NCBI RefSeq assembly: GCF_900108025.1
Contig: NZ_FNUS01000003.1
Coordinates: 124,001 to 188,000, forward strand
DNA length: 64,000 nucleotides
From: Halpernia humi
Lineage (GTDB): Bacteria; Bacteroidota; Bacteroidia; Flavobacteriales; Weeksellaceae
Direction: 5' to 3'
The notes under the pieces are model-generated. The model was not told the DNA's origin. It ran no database searches and saw only the letters and a list, made by a program, of their open reading frames with translations. Positions 61,216 to 64,000 of the stretch are shown here, piece after piece. Both the position numbers and the translations under genes were made by a program. The first letter of the stretch is position 1. Each line of letters starts with the position of its first letter.

Positions 61216-62067
61216 ATGGCATTCGACTGGTTTAAACGAAAAGCAAAAAATATTACCACTTCCACAGAAGACAAAAAAGATGTAGCCGAAGGTTTGTGGC
61301 ACAAAACGCCAACAGGTAAAATTATTGAATATGAAGAACTTAAGAGAAATAATTACGTTTCTCCCGAGGATGATTTCCACGTAAGAATTGGTAGCCGAGA
61401 ATATTTTGAAATGCTTTTTGACGACGCAAAATTTAAAGAATTAAATGCAGAAGTAGAAAGTGTAGATATGCTCAACTTTAAAGACACGAAATCTTACACA
61501 GATCGTCTTAAAGAAGTAAAAGCCAAAACGAAACTAACAGATTCCATCAGAAACGCAGTTGGTGAAGTAAATGGTGTAAAAATGGTAATTTCCTGTATGG
61601 ATTTTGCTTTTATCGGTGGTTCGCTTGGTTCCGTAATGGGAGAAAAAATTCGCCGCGCTGTTGATTATTGCATAGAAAATAGATTGCCTTACATGATTAT
61701 TTCGCAATCGGGCGGCGCAAGAATGCAAGAAGCAACTTATTCTTTAATGCAATTGGCAAAAGTTCAGTCCAAATTAGCGCAACTTTCAGAAGAAGGTTTG
61801 CTTTATATCGCTTATTTGTGCGACCCTACTTTTGGCGGAATTACCGCTTCTTTCGCTATGACAGCCGATATAATTATGGCAGAACCTGGCGCATTAATTG
61901 GTTTCGCAGGACCGCGTGTAATTCGCGAAACCATTGGTAAAGATTTACCAGAAGGTTTCCAAACTTCAGAATTTTTACAAGAAAAAGGCTTCGTAGATTT
62001 TATAGTGAAAAGAACGAATATTAAAGAAAAAGTATCGCAAACCGTGAGACTTTTAACCAATGCTTAA
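61216..62067 (+). CDS. accD: Acetyl-CoA carboxylase carboxyltransferase subunit beta
   Basis: The 283-residue subunit works with AccA in the second half-reaction of malonyl-CoA formation. [59 protein letters not shown]-like segments and the [11 protein letters not shown] region are conserved. The N-terminal segment where other AccD proteins have a four-Cys zinc ribbon reads [19 protein letters not shown] and [13 protein letters not shown], with no cysteine. A terminator follows. Confidence 0.95.
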   Translation: MAFDWFKRKAKNITTSTEDKKDVAEGLWHKTPTGKIIEYEELKRNNYVSPEDDFHVRIGSREYFEMLFDDAKFKELNAEVESVDMLNFKDTKSYTDRLKEVKAKTKLTDSIRNAVGEVNGVKMVISCMDFAFIGGSLGSVMGEKIRRAVDYCIENRLPYMIISQSGGARMQEATYSLMQLAKVQSKLAQLSEEGLLYIAYLCDPTFGGITASFAMTADIIMAEPGALIGFAGPRVIRETIGKDLPEGFQTSEFLQEKGFVDFIVKRTNIKEKVSQTVRLLTNA

Positions 62068-62094
62068 ATTCTATTATTTAAATTAATTTACTAA

Positions 62095-62126
62095 AAATCT
62101 CTCTTTCACTAGAGAGATTTCTTTTG
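62095..62126 (+). terminator. Terminator after accD
   Basis: AAATCTCTCT (62095-62104) and AGAGAGATTT (62111-62120) are an exact 10-bp match around TTCACT, followed by a T-rich stretch. Confidence 0.85.
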
Positions 62127-62244
62127 TTTTATAACTTTTAATACATTTATTTTATAGGCTTTCACAAGAAATTTTAAAAACTAATAATTACTTAATTCTC
62201 TTAATGCCTTAACCAAATCTTAATGTTGAAAAAACATTTCCAAA

Positions 62245-62766
62245 ATGAGAACTTTTAAGATTATTTTTAACGCGCTTCGTTCTCTTACCATTGGGAAACT
62301 TTGGAAATTGGTTCTGCTTTTTCTACAAAATCCTTTATTTACTTTAATTTCATTTTACGCAACATTGAAAACTTTTAACATTGCTAAAAAAGAATATCCC
62401 AAAACAAATTCTAATGACGGCGCAGGAAACGCCTTTCGCCACGCGCTTTGGTGCTGTTTGATAATGATGTATTGCTGCAAAATCTCGTCGCCAAAGAAAT
62501 CTTTAAATTTCACTAAAAAAATGACAGATTTGCATGAAGAACTTTTCCCAAACAAACCTTTGCAGAAAAAAATGGATCTTCATAACAATAAAATAGGAAT
62601 GGATTTTTTTATGGAATTGTTACCTGGAATTCACCGTCAGTTTTTTGAAACTTCATTTTTTATTGAAAAATTGAAAGAAAAAACCACAAATGCCAAAGTT
62701 TTAAAAAACTTAAATGATAAATTTGAAGGAAGTTTGGTGTATCTTGAGGTTGAAAAAATTAAATAA
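62245..62766 (+). CDS. DUF6973-like protein
   Basis: The 173-residue protein has a hydrophobic N-terminal third (LVLLFLQNPLFTLISFYATLKT), then DGAGNAFRHALWCCLIMMY, whose G-N-A-x-R-H-A-x-W pattern is the mark of the DUF6973 family, and LHNNKIGMDFFMELLPG. The conserved His and Asn may be catalytic or metal-binding, but no activity is known. It is unlinked to its neighbours. Confidence 0.7.
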   Translation: MRTFKIIFNALRSLTIGKLWKLVLLFLQNPLFTLISFYATLKTFNIAKKEYPKTNSNDGAGNAFRHALWCCLIMMYCCKISSPKKSLNFTKKMTDLHEELFPNKPLQKKMDLHNNKIGMDFFMELLPGIHRQFFETSFFIEKLKEKTTNAKVLKNLNDKFEGSLVYLEVEKIK

Positions 62767-62861
62767 ATTATAATATTTAAATAATGTTAAATATTATTTT
62801 TTGTATGGCGAATTAACACTTTCAAAATAATTCAATTTTAAACTAAACTAATTATTAAATC

Positions 62862-63674
62862 ATGAAAAAGACACTAACATTTATCCTTTTTTCAATTTTC
62901 ATCTTAAATATTAATGCGCAAGGAGAAAACCAAAAAATACAATTTGGAGCGAATTTTATGCCTTTTATATATTGGAAAAAAAATAGTTTTTTAGACAACA
63001 GTTCGCATATAAAAGTTCAACCTGCAAAAATAAATGGAGTATATGGCGGTGTATTTGCAGAAAAGTACATTAATGAAAATTGGGGTTTTAAAATTGCAAT
63101 TAATTATGGACAGCAAAAAAGTGAAGTACAATCCAAATTAGTTGCAAAAGAAAATGGAGTATTTGTTATTAATGAAGCCAATATGTTCTTTCAAGTACGA
63201 TCAAAAAATACATTTGAATATTTTATAATTCCGATAACCACTGAATATGCACTTCCTTTAGATAATCAAAATAAAATTTGGGGTTTAGTTGGTGCAGGCC
63301 CGCAACTTTCATTATTTTCAAAATTTGAAGTTATTAAAGATGGGCTTAACGAGGATGGCAGTTTTCGTAATACCTTGGGTTCATACAATTCCCAAAATTT
63401 CGATTCGTATAGAAAGTTATTAATTGGTGGCACTTTTTATACAGGAATAAAGTTTAAAATTTCAGACGCATTCAATGGCTTTACTAATATCAAGTTCGAT
63501 TATGATTTCAGTAATGCCTCTAAAGCAAACTGGAATAGTTATGAAACAAACCCGCAGGAATATGGTCAATTAGAATTTAGTGATCCTACTCTTCCATATT
63601 CTTCTGTGAACGCGTCAAAATTTCATAATATGCGGCTTGGTTTGGAGTTTGGTGTAGAATATGATTTTAATTAA
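62862..63674 (+). CDS. Outer-membrane beta-barrel protein (PorT-like)
   Basis: The 270 residues begin with a signal peptide (MKKTLTFILFSIFILNINAQ). The mature part has eight or more alternating strands such as GVFAEKYINENWGFKIAINYGQ and YFIIPITTEYALPL and ends LGLEFGVEYDF. It is in the outer-membrane beta-barrel/PorT group. Function unknown. A strong terminator follows. Confidence 0.78.
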   Translation: MKKTLTFILFSIFILNINAQGENQKIQFGANFMPFIYWKKNSFLDNSSHIKVQPAKINGVYGGVFAEKYINENWGFKIAINYGQQKSEVQSKLVAKENGVFVINEANMFFQVRSKNTFEYFIIPITTEYALPLDNQNKIWGLVGAGPQLSLFSKFEVIKDGLNEDGSFRNTLGSYNSQNFDSYRKLLIGGTFYTGIKFKISDAFNGFTNIKFDYDFSNASKANWNSYETNPQEYGQLEFSDPTLPYSSVNASKFHNMRLGLEFGVEYDFN

Positions 63675-63692
63675 ATTTTTTTTTAAACATTT

Positions 63693-63720
63693 AAGAACCT
63701 CAAATTGAGGTTCTTTTTTT
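63693..63720 (+). terminator. Terminator after the PorT-like gene
   Basis: AAGAACCTCA (63693-63702) and TGAGGTTCTT (63706-63715) are an exact 10-bp match around a 3-base loop, followed by a run of T. Confidence 0.9.
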
Positions 63721-63785
63721 GTTTAAGTTTTATTTGAAATTGTATTTTTATTTTACATTCTTTAAAGGGTTTGTTTTTAAAATTT

Positions 63786-63793
63786 TACTTTTG
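63786..63793 (+). promoter_or_regulatory. -7 box TACTTTTG before the M14 gene
   Basis: TACTTTTG matches TAnnTTTG and lies 32 bases before the ATG at 63826; TTTG at about 63770 may be part of an upstream element. Confidence 0.4.
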
Positions 63794-63825
63794 TGGTTTA
63801 AAATTCATTTTTTAATTAAAATTTT

Positions 63826-64000
63826 ATGAAAATAAAAATATTTTTCCTATTTTTTTCAATTGGTTTATTTGCTCAAAATCAATATCTTACACCATTTGAA
63901 AAAGGTGACGGCAATCAATCTGCAACTTATGAAGAAGTGGTAAAATATTACGATAATCTGGAGAAAAACTTTGATAAAATAAAAGTTTTAGATTTGGGTT
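63826..64000 (+). CDS. M14 family zinc carboxypeptidase, N-terminal part (cut by window edge)
   Basis: The frame opens with a signal peptide (MKIKIFFLFFSIGLFAQ) and continues LTPFEKGDGNQSATYEEVVKYYDNLEK, the typical start of secreted flavobacterial M14 metallopeptidases, whose zinc motif HxxE would lie beyond the window. About 58 residues are present. It lies after the terminator of the barrel gene. Confidence 0.75.
   Translation, partial: MKIKIFFLFFSIGLFAQNQYLTPFEKGDGNQSATYEEVVKYYDNLEKNFDKIKVLDLG

Overview
The window is a low-GC chromosomal segment from a flavobacterium (Bacteroidota), most likely of the Chryseobacterium/Weeksellaceae type. Evidence: exosortase XrtF with its partner protein, ClpC, a SusC-like TonB-dependent receptor, a flavobacterial AccD that has lost its zinc cysteines, a histone-H1-like small protein, TAnnTTTG-type -7 boxes just in front of genes, and several copies of intergenic palindromic elements. 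No rRNA operon, CRISPR array, complete insertion sequence or prophage was seen.

Layout. 1-4.6 kb: glycosyltransferase fragment, small YgjV-like membrane protein, clpC, and an outer-membrane beta-barrel protein. 4.6-5.3 kb: a gene-poor stretch with a perfect hairpin, a decayed ORF and a palindromic element. 5.3-6.5 kb: mnmA with its own terminator. 6.6-9.3 kb: a two-gene cassette of a class III nucleotide-cyclase-like protein followed by a GHKL ATPase carrying a C-terminal PD-(D/E)XK-like signature. It is followed by a broken LytTR response-regulator remnant and is the best candidate here for an undescribed, probably defensive, system. 9.7-16.1 kb: tolC-like, SprT-like protease and manC in a tight run, then comM/yifB, alkB-like and msrB. 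16.2-24.3 kb: mostly minus-strand housekeeping: psd-cdsA-LUD-ftsH-rsfS, birA on plus, lptF/G-tgt-DUF4296. 24.5-35 kb: dolichol-phosphate-mannose-type glycosyltransferase, GH3 protein, EEP phosphohydrolase, rhomboid, mutL, the DUF3999/DUF2339 pair and DUF6702.

35-38.7 kb: LOG protein, MurU-like nucleotidyltransferase, stand-alone RapZ C-terminal domain, GxxExxY protein and AmgK-like kinase, which together look like a MurNAc recycling cluster. 38.7-39.7 kb: xrtF and its partner. 39.8-45.1 kb: CDF transporter, asd, a small membrane protein and a TonB receptor. 45.3-49.3 kb: nadC, sulfurtransferase, an unknown protein and nadB in one direction (NAD synthesis). 49.5-54.7 kb: nitroreductase, rnhA, dnaB, MFS and histone-like protein. 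54.9-55.6 kb: a decayed segment bounded by exact 20-bp inverted repeats. 55.7-56.0 kb: tRNA-Leu(UAG), tRNA-Gly(GCC) and tRNA-Leu(UAA) with a terminator. 56.1-64 kb: plus-strand DUF3127, aat, EamA transporter, CBS protein, nadK, fbaA, accD, DUF6973-like, PorT-like barrel and the start of an M14 carboxypeptidase.

Most of the segment is ordinary core metabolism. The parts that stand out are the 6.6-9.3 kb cassette, the two near-identical 215-bp elements at 30.5 and 52.8 kb, and the inverted-repeat-bounded segment at 55 kb. All functional calls are from reading translated sequence and motifs; no database search was run.
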